Part shown: positions 63,213 through 64,000 of the stretch, piece by piece | Position numbering within the stretch: position 1 is the first letter of the stretch | Layout of the letters: every line of letters begins with the position of its first letter | Assembly: GCA_029556545.1 (NCBI GenBank) | Contig: JAKQEQ010000138.1 | Span: 62,001-126,000 of the forward strand | Length of the DNA: 64,000 nucleotides | Direction of reading: 5' to 3' | From: Candidatus Hydrogenedentota bacterium | GTDB taxonomy: Bacteria > Hydrogenedentota > Hydrogenedentia > Hydrogenedentales > JAGMZX01 | Made by a program: the position numbers and the translations under genes | The notes under the pieces: model-generated | What the model was told of the DNA's origin: nothing | Database searches by the model: none | What the model saw: the letters and a program-made list of their open reading frames with translations, nothing else

Positions 63213-63797
63213 TCAGCCCTCGAAATCCGTCGGCGAAGAGGAATACGTGTAGGTGTACGATGGCTGGAACGTGTTGTCCGCGCGGCCGCTTTTCTCCAAT
63301 TCCGCCTGATATTCGACGCAATATCGCGCGGCGGGAAACACCTCGAGACGCTTCTTCGGAATAGGATTTCCGGTGCCCTCGCAGATGCCGTAGGCGCCGT
63401 CTTGTATGCGCTGGAGCGCCTGGTCGATCTCGTAAAGCTCGCGGGCTTCGGTACCAACTACCTGGAGCGCCGTTTCCCGGTCAAAACTGTCCGTCCCCAC
63501 GTCCGCTGCGGCATTTGGGTCCGAGGTCGATCGGTCCGTGAGGGGCTGGTACAGAACCTCGCCCTTGAGCGTGTTCAGCCCGTGCAAAATCCGCTCACGC
63601 TCCGCGAGCAGCAATTTCTCGAACTTCTGAAGTTCCTTCTTGGTCATGCCGGCGGTCGGACGCGATGCGGGCCGCGCCTTTGCCGCCGATTTTGCGCTCT
63701 TGGGCGACACTGCTAGCTTCTTGGGCTTCTTGGGCGTCGTCACCGTCTTACGCGACTGCGCCGGCTTCTTTTTCGGCCGTGATGCGGGCATGCCCAT
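63213..63797 (-). CDS. DksA/TraR-like protein with incomplete zinc finger
   Basis: A 194-residue protein. A basic Lys/Ala/Pro-rich N-terminal tail (KKKPAQSRKTVTTPKKPKKL) precedes a coiled coil (KELQKFEKLLLAERERILHG) and the DksA-type tip and C-terminal segment (ELYEIDQALQRIQDGAYGIC, then NPIPKKRLEVFPAARYCVEY). DksA proteins bind the RNA polymerase secondary channel in stringent control. Of the four expected zinc cysteines only two remain (ICEGTG and YCVEY, where CxxC would be normal), so the zinc site is altered. The basic tail suggests nucleic acid binding. Confidence 0.82.
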   Translation of the reverse strand: MGMPASRPKKKPAQSRKTVTTPKKPKKLAVSPKSAKSAAKARPASRPTAGMTKKELQKFEKLLLAERERILHGLNTLKGEVLYQPLTDRSTSDPNAAADVGTDSFDRETALQVVGTEARELYEIDQALQRIQDGAYGICEGTGNPIPKKRLEVFPAARYCVEYQAELEKSGRADNTFQPSYTYTYSSSPTDFEG

Positions 63798-64000
63798 GTT
63801 CCTTTCGCTGGTTCGGCGCCCATGCGCCGTTCATTCGAGAGAGTCCGCACCGCGGTCGCCGCCCTCGCTCGGTCCGGCGTCCGCTGTTCATGTGGAATTG
63901 TAACCTAAACAAGGCCCAGTTTGAAAGCCGCAGTGAGGCGAAAAGGTTTCCTGTACCGGATTCCAACAACAAATATCGCCGCTCGTTCGTGAAGATTCGT
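63798..64000. other. Intergenic end of window
   Basis: Region upstream of the DksA-like gene reaching the window edge; no gene or clear signal seen. Confidence 0.4.

Overview
The window is GC-rich bacterial chromosome with long, densely packed protein genes on both strands. Several secreted proteins share an unusual C-terminus: a Glu-Gly repeat linker followed by a dockerin-like double repeat built around LTELLRVIQFYNSGG. I associate that architecture, together with HGRDARAT-type and LTPTLS-type palindromic repeats, with candidate phyla near the PVC bacteria, especially Candidatus Hydrogenedentota. This placement is an inference from protein style; no rRNA is present to confirm it.

Layout. 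1-3.6 kb (minus): a compact chain ybaB-like, fmt, rsmB and a membrane-anchored PASTA protein cut by the window edge. 4-13.4 kb: hemN, a broken HTH antitoxin, a GH38-type glycosidase, a DUF115/MptE-like protein, an M20 peptidase, an ADP-ribosylglycohydrolase-family protein and a frameshifted four-helix-bundle gene. 13.5-20.5 kb: folP-glmM, then a sugar/surface-polysaccharide group (PIG-L deacetylase, sugar epimerase, mannose-1-phosphate guanylyltransferase, glycosyltransferase-methyltransferase fusion). 20.6-32.5 kb: five large secreted proteins, four with the Glu-Gly linker and three with the dockerin-like tail. 32.5-33.8 kb: promoter, L10-leader RNA, attenuator-like hairpin, rplJ and rplL.

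33.9-43 kb: a broken PIN toxin with its intact antitoxin-like partner, a MoxR ATPase/VWA pair, then pepP-efp-accB-accC-asp23-amaP (an order also known from Firmicutes), hisF and a PIN remnant. 43-50 kb is the most accessory part: a beta-helix adhesin-like protein with the longest Glu-Gly linker, an IS66 remnant and a run of small unrecognised minus-strand genes (one HEPN-like, two nuclease-like) ending beside a tRNA gene, with a 57-bp repeat near each end. 50-64 kb: a glycosidase-like propeller, cinA, an RlpA-like protein, an SLC13/RCK transporter, hslU, rpiB, a propeller/DUF4091 protein, a NicO-type metal transporter and a DksA-like protein.

The housekeeping genes cover translation (fmt, rsmB, efp, L10, L7/L12, tRNA-Ile), envelope precursor synthesis (glmM, sugar nucleotides), folate, heme, fatty acid and histidine synthesis. 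Several accessory genes are decaying (four broken genes plus an IS remnant). At least two kinds of dispersed palindromic repeat sit in frame inside genes.
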